This document shows, in pieces, positions 46,356-56,800 of a stretch of 64,000 nt of DNA. Below the pieces are notes generated by a model. It searched no databases, had not been told where the DNA came from, and saw nothing but the letters and a program-made list of their open reading frames with translations. The first letter of the stretch is position 1. Each line of letters begins with the position of its first letter. This stretch comes from Agarilytica sp045430285 (GTDB lineage: Bacteria > Pseudomonadota > Gammaproteobacteria > Pseudomonadales > Cellvibrionaceae), in the NCBI GenBank assembly GCA_045430285.1, contig JAILXV010000006.1, positions 157,471 to 221,470 of the forward strand, written 5' to 3'. The translations under genes and the position numbers were made by a program.

Positions 46356-47585
46356 TTATACTATTTCTAATTGTTGTTGGCTAGGCTCGGTTGCATTACC
46401 TGATTGCGTAAACTCCAAAAAGGCCTTCTCTCTTGCGTTGCTATCTGCCGCACGTAATAGTACATCAAAGAGGTCCTCGATATCATAGGGTAAAGGGTAA
46501 GTGTAAGGCGCATGATGATAAAAAGGCTCCTCCTCATTATCCAACCTTGATATATTTGTGATACCCCATTCAATAAACGACACATTTTCTATCGGTCTGG
46601 TCATGGGCTCTACAACCCGCCCCAAAACCAAAAAACCAAACTGGGATGCATCCTCCAATAAGTTTTCCCGCAACCAACCCTTCATGTCTTGCTCGTTATC
46701 AAAAGCTCGAAGATGTATGATCTGACATATTCCATTTTTTCTGAGAAATTTAGGCAAGCCTTGAATAATCCGAGAAGATATTGCATCGCCTCGAGGGCCA
46801 CCACTGTAGTGGTTTTCTCCGGGCAATGATTCCTCAGTAGGCACATAAGGAGGATTAGCTAAAATCAAGTCAAATAACTTCCCCTCTATACACGAATACA
46901 AATCACCTTCCAAAATATCCACGTTATCAATACCGTTTAGGAGCAGGTTAAATCTTGAAAATGCGATTGCCCTAGGGTTGTTATCAACGCAGGTCACTCT
47001 AGTAGAATGCCTAGAAGCAAGAAGGCCATGAATTCCTGAACCGCTGCATAGATCTAAAGTTTCGTTTACCTCACCTCGAACTCTTGCCGCATCGAATTCA
47101 TAAACTTCGGCTAAAAGTGGCATAACGCGGTTAATTCCAGGGTGAATTTTAGTCAGCGAGTCCGTCGCCATCAGTAAACCGTCGCATTCTAACAGTGCAA
47201 TTTCGCATGCCAGCATGTCCTGTCCTATGGGGATTAAAACATCCATATCCACAAGCTGGTTGAGCTCAGCCTCAGAGAACACACGCTTTAGAACATGTCT
47301 TTGCTCCACACTACTCAATGCAAAAACTCGGGTAAGAATATCCAACTCATCCTGAACCTTTTTTGAAAGATATTGTGCAACGCAAATTTCGACCTGTACG
47401 TCATTGTTTGCCCACATCTCATACTTTTCTATACCAAGCCTTGAAAGCAAAACAGGCATTCGAAAATTATATTTTCGAAACCTTTCCTTCACCCAAGCAA
47501 CATCTTCATTAACATCAGCAACCGGATACTTAATAGCAACTTCACCCTTGACATTGTTCACTCTAACCCCCTCGACATTACTCAC
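46356..47585 (-). CDS. SAM-dependent methyltransferase with NPPY motif
   Basis: 409 residues. An N-terminal region (about 1-155) of the winged-helix/predocking type precedes the class I methyltransferase fold. The SAM site is LDLCSGSGIHG near residue 180, the acidic ribose-binding residue is in TCVDNNPRA, and NPPYVPTEES is near 244. NPPY is typical of enzymes that methylate planar nitrogens (glutamine amides, adenine amino groups). It is the last same-strand gene of the NRPS-PKS cluster, 126 bases after the thioesterase gene, so it may N-methylate the product or the assembly line. A housekeeping rRNA or protein role is possible. Confidence 0.8.
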   Translation of the reverse strand: MSNVEGVRVNNVKGEVAIKYPVADVNEDVAWVKERFRKYNFRMPVLLSRLGIEKYEMWANNDVQVEICVAQYLSKKVQDELDILTRVFALSSVEQRHVLKRVFSEAELNQLVDMDVLIPIGQDMLACEIALLECDGLLMATDSLTKIHPGINRVMPLLAEVYEFDAARVRGEVNETLDLCSGSGIHGLLASRHSTRVTCVDNNPRAIAFSRFNLLLNGIDNVDILEGDLYSCIEGKLFDLILANPPYVPTEESLPGENHYSGGPRGDAISSRIIQGLPKFLRKNGICQIIHLRAFDNEQDMKGWLRENLLEDASQFGFLVLGRVVEPMTRPIENVSFIEWGITNISRLDNEEEPFYHHAPYTYPLPYDIEDLFDVLLRAADSNAREKAFLEFTQSGNATEPSQQQLEIV

Positions 47586-47711
47586 GCCCCATTACCGGTC
47601 TAAGTAGCTACTATTTAATACTGACCAGTAGCATTTAAAAATAACTTTTTAAAATGTAACCATACCACCATATTTTTAGAGCATTGCACTCGGCCATATA
47701 CCCCTTAGAAA

Positions 47712-48491
47712 TCAAAAACAGCAACTCTCCTTACACTCTAAATGCTTCTCCATAAGGCCTCCAAGCGCGGAGACTAGCTCGGTTTTCCTAGAATGAATAA
47801 AAAAATGATCTCCAAAAAAGATAAATAACTTGAAGCTTACGCCCGTAAACGCACTCCAATGCTTCATATCATCGGGGGAAATATCATCATCACTATCACC
47901 ACAAAGCGCCGTTATAGGTACATTCATCTTCTTAGGAAGCGACATTGGCCAAGTTTCGCAAACATGAAAATCTGCTTTCAACACTGGAAGAATAAATTCC
48001 ATTAGCTGCGTATTTTCCAGCAACTCTTTGGGAGTACCATTTATCTGCCCTAACTCCCGAATAAAATCGGGTTTCGGCAAATGGTGAATATTTGGTTTTT
48101 TTCGTGCCTGATTTGGCGCAAGCGCGCCGGATACGAATAGTCCTCTTGGCGCAGAAAACCCATTAGATTCCAGTAAACTAGCAAGCTCATAAGATACTCT
48201 AGCTCCCATACTATGACCGAAAAAACAATATTCGCAGCTTTTTATGTAGGGTTGAATGGCTTTATATAAACCATCCACTATTTCTCCTAATTTTGTCAAA
48301 GGCCTCTCAGCGATGCGGTCGCTCCGACCTGGTAACTGAACTGAAAAAACCTCGACACCCTCTGGAAGAAGGCTTTGCCAATCATAAAAAACACCTGCTG
48401 AACCGCCAGCATAGGAAAAACAAAAAAGCCGCAATTTGGGATTCTTAAGTGGTTTTGTAACATGAAACCACGGTAAAGCATCAATATTCAT
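47712..48491 (-). CDS. type II thioesterase of the NRPS-PKS cluster
   Basis: About 259 residues from the ATG at 48491; the longer frame starts with an unsupported GTG. It is an alpha/beta hydrolase of the GrsT/TesA type: LFCFSYAGGSAGVF, VQLPGRSDR, the nucleophile in FFGHSMGARVSYELA near residue 85, the Asp in ALCGDSDDDIS, and the C-terminal His in FGDHFFI. The family clears misprimed or stalled carrier domains. It lies between the exporter and the methyltransferase. Confidence 0.93.
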   Translation of the reverse strand: MNIDALPWFHVTKPLKNPKLRLFCFSYAGGSAGVFYDWQSLLPEGVEVFSVQLPGRSDRIAERPLTKLGEIVDGLYKAIQPYIKSCEYCFFGHSMGARVSYELASLLESNGFSAPRGLFVSGALAPNQARKKPNIHHLPKPDFIRELGQINGTPKELLENTQLMEFILPVLKADFHVCETWPMSLPKKMNVPITALCGDSDDDISPDDMKHWSAFTGVSFKLFIFFGDHFFIHSRKTELVSALGGLMEKHLECKESCCF

Positions 48492-48739
48492 ATGATCTCT
48501 CAAATAACCTGTTAGCACTAGAGAACAACCCCACTAGGGGATTTTCTCTCCATAGCATGAGCAATGACAACATCAAAACATATATCATAACTATAAAAAC
48601 CAGCCTTCGTCCCTTCGAAAGATACAGCTATTTCTCATATTGTTCGTTAGCATCCATCGTTATAATAATTACCGATAAAACTACAGCTACACCGATAATA
48701 CCAACACATTTTAAATACCTTTTCTGGTTAACATTTCTA

Positions 48740-50017
48740 CTAGCTTTGAATGGATCTCAAATCCCTCGAAAACAAACCCATAACCGCGACCACTGACAGT
48801 ATCAACCCCACCCCAAAAAACAAGCTTTCCACAGAGGCGTATTTTAATAAAACACCAAAAATTGCAGAAGAAATAGGAATCAAGCCCATAGTTATAAACA
48901 TGATAATTGACAACATTCTACCTAACATTTCTTGTGATGCTTGTTTTTGCACCCAGGAAATCATTCCAATATGGATGTACCCACCTAGCAACCCCATAAA
49001 AAAAATAACAACAAACGCGGACGTTAAACTCTGAACACCGCTTAAAACTACGATCAAAACACCGATCAACACATCTACAACTAAAAAACTAACACCCAAA
49101 GATAGGCCGCCTATTCGAACTTTAGCCGACGCAACAACAACGCCTACTGTTGTCCCTAATCCACTTGCCGCTAAAAGAAACCCAAAGCTACTACCCCCAC
49201 CTGAAAATACATCCTTAACCATAAGCGGCAACCCCAATTGCATCAACCCACCCACAATACAACTAGCAACCGAAATATAAAGTGTTAGCGCCCGCAATGG
49301 ACGGTTGGACCAAAACGTTACAACTCCATGCAATATACTTTTTAAGAGTCGATCGCTTTTACCCTCTCTAACTCTCTTGGGGCAGTTAACAAAAAACAAC
49401 GTTAGTGCGGAGAAAGCATAAGTAAAAGCGTCAAAACCAAACAATATTGCTAAAGCCGCACTATCAGTGTCCTTCCCGACGCTATTCCCAAGTATAAGAC
49501 CGGCAATTATTGGGCCTACAATCATAATTAATTGACCGATCACCATCAAAAACCCGTTAGCTTTCTCAAGTCGACGATGCCCAACGACTATTGGCACGAT
49601 GGCTCGACTGGCGGGTAAGGAAAATGCTCCGCTCATACCGATCAGAAATGAAAGCAAACATAAAACCGGGATAGTAAGCGCTTCAAGGAAAATAAGCACC
49701 GTAGCGACGGATAAAACCGTAAAGCTAATATATTTTGAAACCAACATCACAGTCTTCGATGAAAATCGATCAACAACCGCTCCTCCGATCAAAATAAATA
49801 CAGCACGTGGCAATCCAATGAGCGCAAAGACTAGCCCTAAGACCCAACTTTCTGACGTTAAAGATAACACCAACCAAGGGAAAGCAACCATGGTTAACTG
49901 ATCCCCGAGTGCGGAGGTCATACTGCCCAGGGCTAACCACCGAAAATCCGCGTCTTTCCTAAGTGGCATACTCTCACTGCGAGCAACAACTGCTTCACTA
50001 CCAACAATTTCTGACAT
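48740..50017 (-). CDS. MFS transporter, probable product exporter
   Basis: 425 residues with about twelve hydrophobic segments from FRWLALGSMTSALGDQL to the C-terminus. The early loop GGAVVDRFSSK resembles the conserved MFS loop 2-3 motif. The pattern fits the enterobactin-exporter-like/macrolide-efflux MFS group. Its gene lies 51 bases after the PKS stop and about 250 bases before the type II thioesterase start. This points to export of, or self-resistance to, the NRPS-PKS product. Confidence 0.9.
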   Translation of the reverse strand: MSEIVGSEAVVARSESMPLRKDADFRWLALGSMTSALGDQLTMVAFPWLVLSLTSESWVLGLVFALIGLPRAVFILIGGAVVDRFSSKTVMLVSKYISFTVLSVATVLIFLEALTIPVLCLLSFLIGMSGAFSLPASRAIVPIVVGHRRLEKANGFLMVIGQLIMIVGPIIAGLILGNSVGKDTDSAALAILFGFDAFTYAFSALTLFFVNCPKRVREGKSDRLLKSILHGVVTFWSNRPLRALTLYISVASCIVGGLMQLGLPLMVKDVFSGGGSSFGFLLAASGLGTTVGVVVASAKVRIGGLSLGVSFLVVDVLIGVLIVVLSGVQSLTSAFVVIFFMGLLGGYIHIGMISWVQKQASQEMLGRMLSIIMFITMGLIPISSAIFGVLLKYASVESLFFGVGLILSVVAVMGLFSRDLRSIQS

Positions 50018-50068
50018 TAATATAAATCCGCTCTTTCTGATAAGGTCATTCGTAATACACCCTTACTA

Positions 50069-53000
50069 TTAACAATATTGTTGATTTAATAAAACTCGAC
50101 TTATTTCTTTAGACATTTCATTGGCCAAGACAATATTATTTGGCGAATCCATCATCGTAATATGATTTCCAGGGACTATTTTTATGGATATTCCACCCTC
50201 TGCATAATCAATCCAACCTCGCTCAGGGTTTTTGGGGTCATACTTCTCGCGGCGTTCTTTGGCCCGGAAAAACAGTACATTGCCTGTATAACTCTTGGGC
50301 TTATATTGAATCATTGCATTCATATTTTTGCTAAACACATCGAGAAAACGGGAAACATCCTCGTCATTGATTTCGTCAGGAAGTAGACCCTCCTCTCTTA
50401 CCCACTGAACAAAATGATTAACGCGTTTAGATTTTTCAATTTTTTCTAACGATTCTTTTGAGTATTTTGGATCGCCGGAAATGGATGCTCCCAGATAAGC
50501 TAATATTTCAGTCTCCGTACTCATCTCAGTAGGCATTTGTCCCACTCCTGGAGTATCCATTAGACATAAAAATGGGACAGCGTCCCCATTGTTAGTTAAT
50601 TGAACGGCCATTTCAAACGCAACCGTCCCACCAAATGATGCCCCAGCCAGAAAGTAAGGCCCTTCAGGTTGTACTTTTTTTAACGCATCAATATAGAATA
50701 TGGCCATATCTTCGATTGATGTATGTGATGAATTTTCTTTTTGCAACCCCGCCGCCTGAAAGCCGTAAACCGTTTTATGCTCACCTAGCGCCTTAGCTAA
50801 AGACCGATAAAAATATACATGCCCGCCTACAGGGTGGACGAAGAATATCGGAGGTTTTTTGGGTTCGCCTTCCTGGATCAACACTAAGGATTCCGGAAGT
50901 TCGGCGCTTTCTTTTTTGTTAGGCGAGGACGCTTCGATAAGCTTGGCAAGCAATTCTACTGTCGGAGCGTTTAAAAACACATGCTCGTCCAGCTCTACAC
51001 TCCACATTTCCTGAATCTTAGAAATTATTTGTACCGCTAATAAAGAGCTTCCCCCTAAGGCGAAAAAGTCATCCTTTAACTTAATATTTTTTATTCCCAA
51101 CGATTTAACCCATAATCTCGTAAGAGATCTTTCGGTCTCGTTTAACTGCTTTTCACCTTCTATCACTTCCTCATTTTCTTTGGGTATACGTTTTTGTTCC
51201 TCAAAATAACTAGGTTCTACATTTTTCGGATTAAAAGAGTTTTTATCGGGTTCCACCCAATAAGACTTATGATCAAACGGATATTCTGGCAAAGGAACAC
51301 GATGTCGCTGCTCGCCCTCGTAAAAACCAAGCCAATCCGGAGAAACACCCCTACACCATAACTGCCCGATTGACTGCACAAAACCGAATTCATCATTCTC
51401 CGGCGAAGGCCCAGCACAGTTAATAACAGGAAATTCTTTCGAACCATCCCCTTTTCGCGCAAGACTTTTCTTCGCGAGCTGACTTATTGTTTGACCAAGA
51501 CCAACCTCCAAAAATATCACTCCAGGCTCCGATGCTAAAGTTTGAATGCCTTTATGGAATAAAACTGGTTTTTGCAGCTGCTCTCCCCAGTATTCAGGGT
51601 CTACAGCCTGGTCATCACGAATAAGAGAGCCGGTCACATTGGAAACGAAAGGAGTCTTTGGTGCACTCAAACTAATCGTCGACAGCACCTTCACAAAATC
51701 TCTCCTAGCCGGTTCTAGCATTGAAGAATGAAATGCATGAGACGTCGTTAATTTTTTACATAAAGTGCCTTGTTGTCTTAAGGCGCTTTCTAAATCTTTA
51801 ATTTGACATTCGGGGCCAGACACGACGTATTGATCTAGCGCGTTTTCAGCTGCGAGGTCGCAACGGGGATAGTCCGACAGGACTGTTGCTATCTGCTCAT
51901 GACTCAATTGAATCGCAAGCATTGATCCCGAAGGCATATTTTGAACCAATCGACCGCGTACTGACACGACGTGTAAGGCATCTTCCAAAGAAAAAACACC
52001 GGCAATACACGCCGCAACATATTCACCAATACTATGGCCCAGCATTAGGTCGGGCTGTACCCCGAAACTCTGATATAAACATGCCAAACTATATTCTACC
52101 GAAAATAAAACCGGCTGAGTAAAGATGGTATTGTTTATAGCGTCACGGTCGCTATTGGAATATAAAATATCCTCAACGCGCTGATGTAAATGCTGTTCTA
52201 GGATGTCGGAACAGCGCGTTAGAGTTTCACGAAAAACCGGTTCGTTTTCATAAAGCCCTTTGGCCATCCCCCAATACTGCGATCCCTGCCCAGGAAATAA
52301 AAATGCTACTTTTCTTTTAGTGATTGAATCATGCTCAGCGCTATAGACCCGAGAGAACACTAGCCCTTCTTTTTGGCTAACGATAGTAATACTTCGATTC
52401 GATAAATGCTTTCTTCCAACTTGGCTTGTATAAGCGATATCAGCAATATCATCTGGGCTTTCCTTCGCATGCTCGACGTAGCGGCTCTCGAGTTTTTTCA
52501 AAGCCTTTTTAGAATTCGCAGAACAGCAGATGCAAAAAATATCTCTTCGAGAACTATCAACTAACATCTCAGGTGCCTCTTCAAGCACCACATGCGCATT
52601 AGTTCCCCCCACACCAAAACTGCTAACACCCGCCCTACGAGGAATGCCGTTGATTGGTTCCCAGTCGCTTAATCTTGTATTTACATAAAAAGGGCTAGAA
52701 TCAAGATCTATTTTCGTGTTTCTGGTCTCATAATTAAGGCTCGGCGGTAGTGTTCGGTGTTTTAACGAGAGAATAGTTTTTATAAGCCCTGCCATACCAG
52801 AAGCAGTGTCTAGATGCCCAATATTTGTTTTAACCGAGCCCAACGCACAGGTTTTTTCATTTGGATTTACGTTTTTAAACACCTCGCTGAGTGCTGCGAA
52901 CTCAATTGGATCGCCTAGCGCTGTTGCTGTACCATGCGCTTCGATGCTCGTTATCGTTTCCGGTTCGACTTGGGCGTTCGCTAAAGCCTCTGAAATTACG

Positions 53001-53893
53001 GTGGTCTGACCTTCGATACTCGGCGCGGTAAATCCGATTTTCTGATTACCATCATTATTTATCGCACTTCCTTTAATGACGGCATGAATTGTATCGCCGT
53101 CTTCGAGCGCGTCATCCAAGCGTTTCAAAACAATAACACCTGCTCCCTCTCCAGCAATTGTACCACTGCCTTTCGCGTCAAAAGTCCTCGTATGCCCGTC
53201 TACGGAAAGTACGCCTCCTTTTTGGTGAATATAACCTGGTTGTCTTTGCGTCGCCCCCATATGAGAAGCGCCTGCTAGTACGACATCGCTCTCATATGCT
53301 AACAAGCTTGCGCACGCTTGATGCACAGCCACTAGGGACGTAGAGCAGGCAGTATTTACGCTCACGCACGGACCTTTCAAATTAAGCTTATACCCCAATC
53401 GAGTTGCAGCGTAACCGCCTTCGTTCGCGAGAAGCAGTTGAAACATACCAACTGAAGATACATGTTCAGAAGACACGCCCACATTATTAAATAAGTATGA
53501 AGTTGACCCCACTCCCACATATGCGCCAATTCTCCCCTCCGTAGTATCTGGGTCATACCCAGCATGCTCCAACGCGTGGTAACTACACTCCAATAGTAAG
53601 CGCTGCTGAGGGTCAGTGATTTCCGCCTCCCTGGGAGTGAAGTTAAAAAAATCTGCGTCGAACTGATCGAAATCATCTAATTTACTACTCGCCCCCACGA
53701 AACTAGACATGGATATCGTTTCCGGTGGAACACCCATTGCAAGTAATTCATCGCGATTAAAAAACGAGACCGACTCAACACCCTTCGAGAGATTATCCCA
53801 AAAAACTTCAATATTTGGAGATCCTGGAAAGCGCCCAGCCAAACCAATGACCGCAACATAAGGGATATCCTCTTCTATTTCTTCAGCCCTCAT
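50069..53893 (-). CDS. type I polyketide synthase module KS-AT-ACP-TE
   Basis: 1274 residues. Ketosynthase (1-430) has NTACSTSLVA with the active Cys, EAHGTATALGDP and NIGHLDTASG with the two His. Acyltransferase (about 525-840) has FPGQGSQYWGM, the nucleophile in GHSIGEYVAA and SHAFHSS; HAFH is the usual malonyl signature. The carrier protein (about 925-1000) has the phosphopantetheine Ser in ALGGSSLLA. The thioesterase (about 1010-1270) has AGASFGGTVAFE and a C-terminal GNHITMM His. There are no reductive domains, so the added ketide should stay a beta-keto group. Its ATG overlaps the NRPS stop (ATGA), coupling translation. It adds one malonate to the peptide and releases the chain. Confidence 0.95.
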   Translation of the reverse strand: MRAEEIEEDIPYVAVIGLAGRFPGSPNIEVFWDNLSKGVESVSFFNRDELLAMGVPPETISMSSFVGASSKLDDFDQFDADFFNFTPREAEITDPQQRLLLECSYHALEHAGYDPDTTEGRIGAYVGVGSTSYLFNNVGVSSEHVSSVGMFQLLLANEGGYAATRLGYKLNLKGPCVSVNTACSTSLVAVHQACASLLAYESDVVLAGASHMGATQRQPGYIHQKGGVLSVDGHTRTFDAKGSGTIAGEGAGVIVLKRLDDALEDGDTIHAVIKGSAINNDGNQKIGFTAPSIEGQTTVISEALANAQVEPETITSIEAHGTATALGDPIEFAALSEVFKNVNPNEKTCALGSVKTNIGHLDTASGMAGLIKTILSLKHRTLPPSLNYETRNTKIDLDSSPFYVNTRLSDWEPINGIPRRAGVSSFGVGGTNAHVVLEEAPEMLVDSSRRDIFCICCSANSKKALKKLESRYVEHAKESPDDIADIAYTSQVGRKHLSNRSITIVSQKEGLVFSRVYSAEHDSITKRKVAFLFPGQGSQYWGMAKGLYENEPVFRETLTRCSDILEQHLHQRVEDILYSNSDRDAINNTIFTQPVLFSVEYSLACLYQSFGVQPDLMLGHSIGEYVAACIAGVFSLEDALHVVSVRGRLVQNMPSGSMLAIQLSHEQIATVLSDYPRCDLAAENALDQYVVSGPECQIKDLESALRQQGTLCKKLTTSHAFHSSMLEPARRDFVKVLSTISLSAPKTPFVSNVTGSLIRDDQAVDPEYWGEQLQKPVLFHKGIQTLASEPGVIFLEVGLGQTISQLAKKSLARKGDGSKEFPVINCAGPSPENDEFGFVQSIGQLWCRGVSPDWLGFYEGEQRHRVPLPEYPFDHKSYWVEPDKNSFNPKNVEPSYFEEQKRIPKENEEVIEGEKQLNETERSLTRLWVKSLGIKNIKLKDDFFALGGSSLLAVQIISKIQEMWSVELDEHVFLNAPTVELLAKLIEASSPNKKESAELPESLVLIQEGEPKKPPIFFVHPVGGHVYFYRSLAKALGEHKTVYGFQAAGLQKENSSHTSIEDMAIFYIDALKKVQPEGPYFLAGASFGGTVAFEMAVQLTNNGDAVPFLCLMDTPGVGQMPTEMSTETEILAYLGASISGDPKYSKESLEKIEKSKRVNHFVQWVREEGLLPDEINDEDVSRFLDVFSKNMNAMIQYKPKSYTGNVLFFRAKERREKYDPKNPERGWIDYAEGGISIKIVPGNHITMMDSPNNIVLANEMSKEISRVLLNQQYC

Positions 53894-56800
53894 ACCTTTT
53901 CTCTCTTTTTGTTTCTATTTTTTTGCATTGCCTTATGACGGGATCTAGCACGCGACTGGCTTCGCTCTTGAACATTTTCCTGGCGAGGAGAAGACTCTAG
54001 ATAATCCAATATGGTCTTAATTGTGGGATAACGAAATAGGTCCATCATTTCAACGGAGACGCTCATTTTTTTCTCAATTTCCGACTGTAATTTCACTAAT
54101 AAAATTGAATTTCCGCCGACTTCAAAGAAATTATCCTTTACGCCAAACTTTCGTTCGCCCAAAACATTCTGCCATATTGAAACCAGTGCCTTTTCGCGTT
54201 CGGTCTCAGGCAGTACGTGCTCACCAGAAAGACGTAATCCTTGCGCCTGCATCAAGGCGTTTCTATCCGCCTTTTTATTTGGTGAAAGTGGAATTTCGTC
54301 AATCAAAATAAATTCCTGAGGTTGCATATAAGGAGGCAATGAATCACCAACGTGCTTTCTCATTTCATCTAAGTTAACGGCATTCCCAGTGTCAGCAACT
54401 ATATATGCAACAAGTTCATGTTCGGCACTCGGATTGTAAACATCAACGACAACGGCATCCCTAACTTTTGCATGTGTTTTAATAACACTTGTAATTTCTC
54501 CCAACTCGATTCTGTACCCCCGAATTTTCACTTGATGGTCAGTACGACCAAGGAATTCCAATTCTCCGTTAGGTAACCAGCGAACCAAATCGCCTGTTTT
54601 GTAAAGACGCTCTCCAGTTTCGAAAGGGCTACAAATAAATTTTTCATTCGTAAGTTCTATTCGGTTTAAATACCCTTTTGCCAAGCCGGCACCACCTATA
54701 TGTAACTCGCCAGCCACCCCTACAGGTACAACATTTAACCCCTCATCCAAAACATAGAACTGAGTATTATTAATGGGACCGGCCAATGTAACCGGGGCTT
54801 CACCATTAATAATTATTTTCGCTGAAACCCAAACACTTGCCTCTGTCGGCCCGTAGAGGTTCCATAGTTCTACAGTTGGCAAATTCGCTAGGTAACGTTT
54901 TAAGCCATCATCTAATGCCTCACCACCACAAATGATCTTAATTTTGGACTCCGGTTGCCATTGAATGCTTTGTAGCATTTTCCATGTTGAAGGGGTCGCC
55001 TGCATCATCGTGACGCTCTCGGATGAAATTAAGTTCGACAAGGTCACAGGATTTCGTCCTTGCTCTTCCGATGAAAGTACGGTTTCTGCCCCAACAAGTA
55101 GCGGCAAATATATCTCCATTACATGCATATCGAATGAGATTGATGCAGCTGCTAGAATCTTATCGTTCTCGGACATTCCAGGTTTTTCTTTCATTGCAAA
55201 CAACATGTTCACAACGCTCCTATGGGCCACCATTACGCCCTTTGGCTTACCAGTGGATCCGGATGTATAGATTACATAAGCAAGGTTACTCGAAGATAAC
55301 CCAATCTTATTTGGATCGATGTTCTTTGATGAATAGCTATCAAATTGATTAGCATCAGCAACATCAACGGGAATACACTTATCCGTAAATAGGCCTGAAA
55401 TACCCAAAGACTTCCTCGTCAAAACAAGGCTTACCCCACTGTCCTCGAGCATATACTTCAAACGCGATTTAGGATACGCCGGGTCTAATGGAACGTAGCT
55501 CGCACCAGATTTTAAAATCGCCAGCAGTGCAACCATCATTTCTAGGGATCGATCCAGGCACACACCAACGAAAGAATTCGGTGTGATTCCTTGCTCTATC
55601 AAATAGTGTGCAATTTTATTTGAACGTTGGTTTAATGAATCATAACTGAGTGATTCACCACCATAAGTCAGGCACTTTTTATGGCCTTGTTTTTCGACAT
55701 TTCGTTCAAACAGCTGATGAATACAAAGCTCCTGAGGAAATTCTTTTTCAGTTTTATTGAAGCTGTTTTTCATATCGGTAATCTCTTCGATTGAAAGAAG
55801 AGATATATCGCATATACGAGAATCTATATCGCTCACCAATGTTTTGGCCAAAACTGCAATATGACGGCTAATTCTCTCAATCGTTTGAGACCTGAACAAT
55901 TCGGTGTTGTATTCAAAACCAAAATCAATACTATCTGAAGACTCCGTTATATTCACAGTAAGGTCATATAAACTAGAAACCCTATCCATCTCGAGCGGTT
56001 TAATAGTTAAACCACTCAATGGCATCAACTCTTCAGAAGGCATATTATGGACAGCCAACATAACCTGGAACAAAGGCTCATGATTAATACTACGCACAGG
56101 GTTAAGTACTTCAACGACCTTGTCAAAGGGGACATCTTGGTTTTCATATACCTGTAAAGTATTTTCCTTTACTTGCATTAACAAATCACGAAGACTCGCC
56201 TTACTATCAACCTCTGTCCGTATTACAAGTGTATTCGCAAAATACCCTATTAGATTTTCTAGGTCTGAATCACGTCTATTTGCGATTGGGGATCCAATCG
56301 CAATATCTGACTGTCGCGCGTACTTTGAAATAAGAACACTAAGAAGTGTCAAAAATGCCATATAAAGACTTACGCCGTTCTGCGCACATACATCCGACAC
56401 ATCTCGACTCAATAACGACGGCAGCGAAAAGTTTTCGATTTTCCCTCGAAATGTTGGTTGGGACGGCCTAGGTTTATCTGGCGGAAAAGTGCTAAGGGCC
56501 GGCAAACCTTTTAAACTTCTCTCCCAATACGACATCTGCTGTTCGATTTTCTTTTCATTTTCAGGAAGTCTTTGCCAATAAGCGTAATCTAAGTATTGGA
56601 ATTGTAGCGGCGGAAGTGACACAGGCACGTCCAATTTATGAGATCGATATAACTCTGCCAATTCACGTAGCACAATACCAAACGACCACCCGTCAGAAAC
56701 AATATGGTGCATTACCAAAACCAGAATACACTTGTCATTTTCCTGTTTTATCAGATGCGCTCTTAACAATGGCGCTTTATCTAAGCTAAATGGCTCAACA

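Noticed and set aside
45973..46370. Short frames on both strands after the recA remnant, considered as a transposase remnant
   Set aside because: No catalytic motif, terminal repeat or family pattern could be seen; kept only as an unexplained gap.
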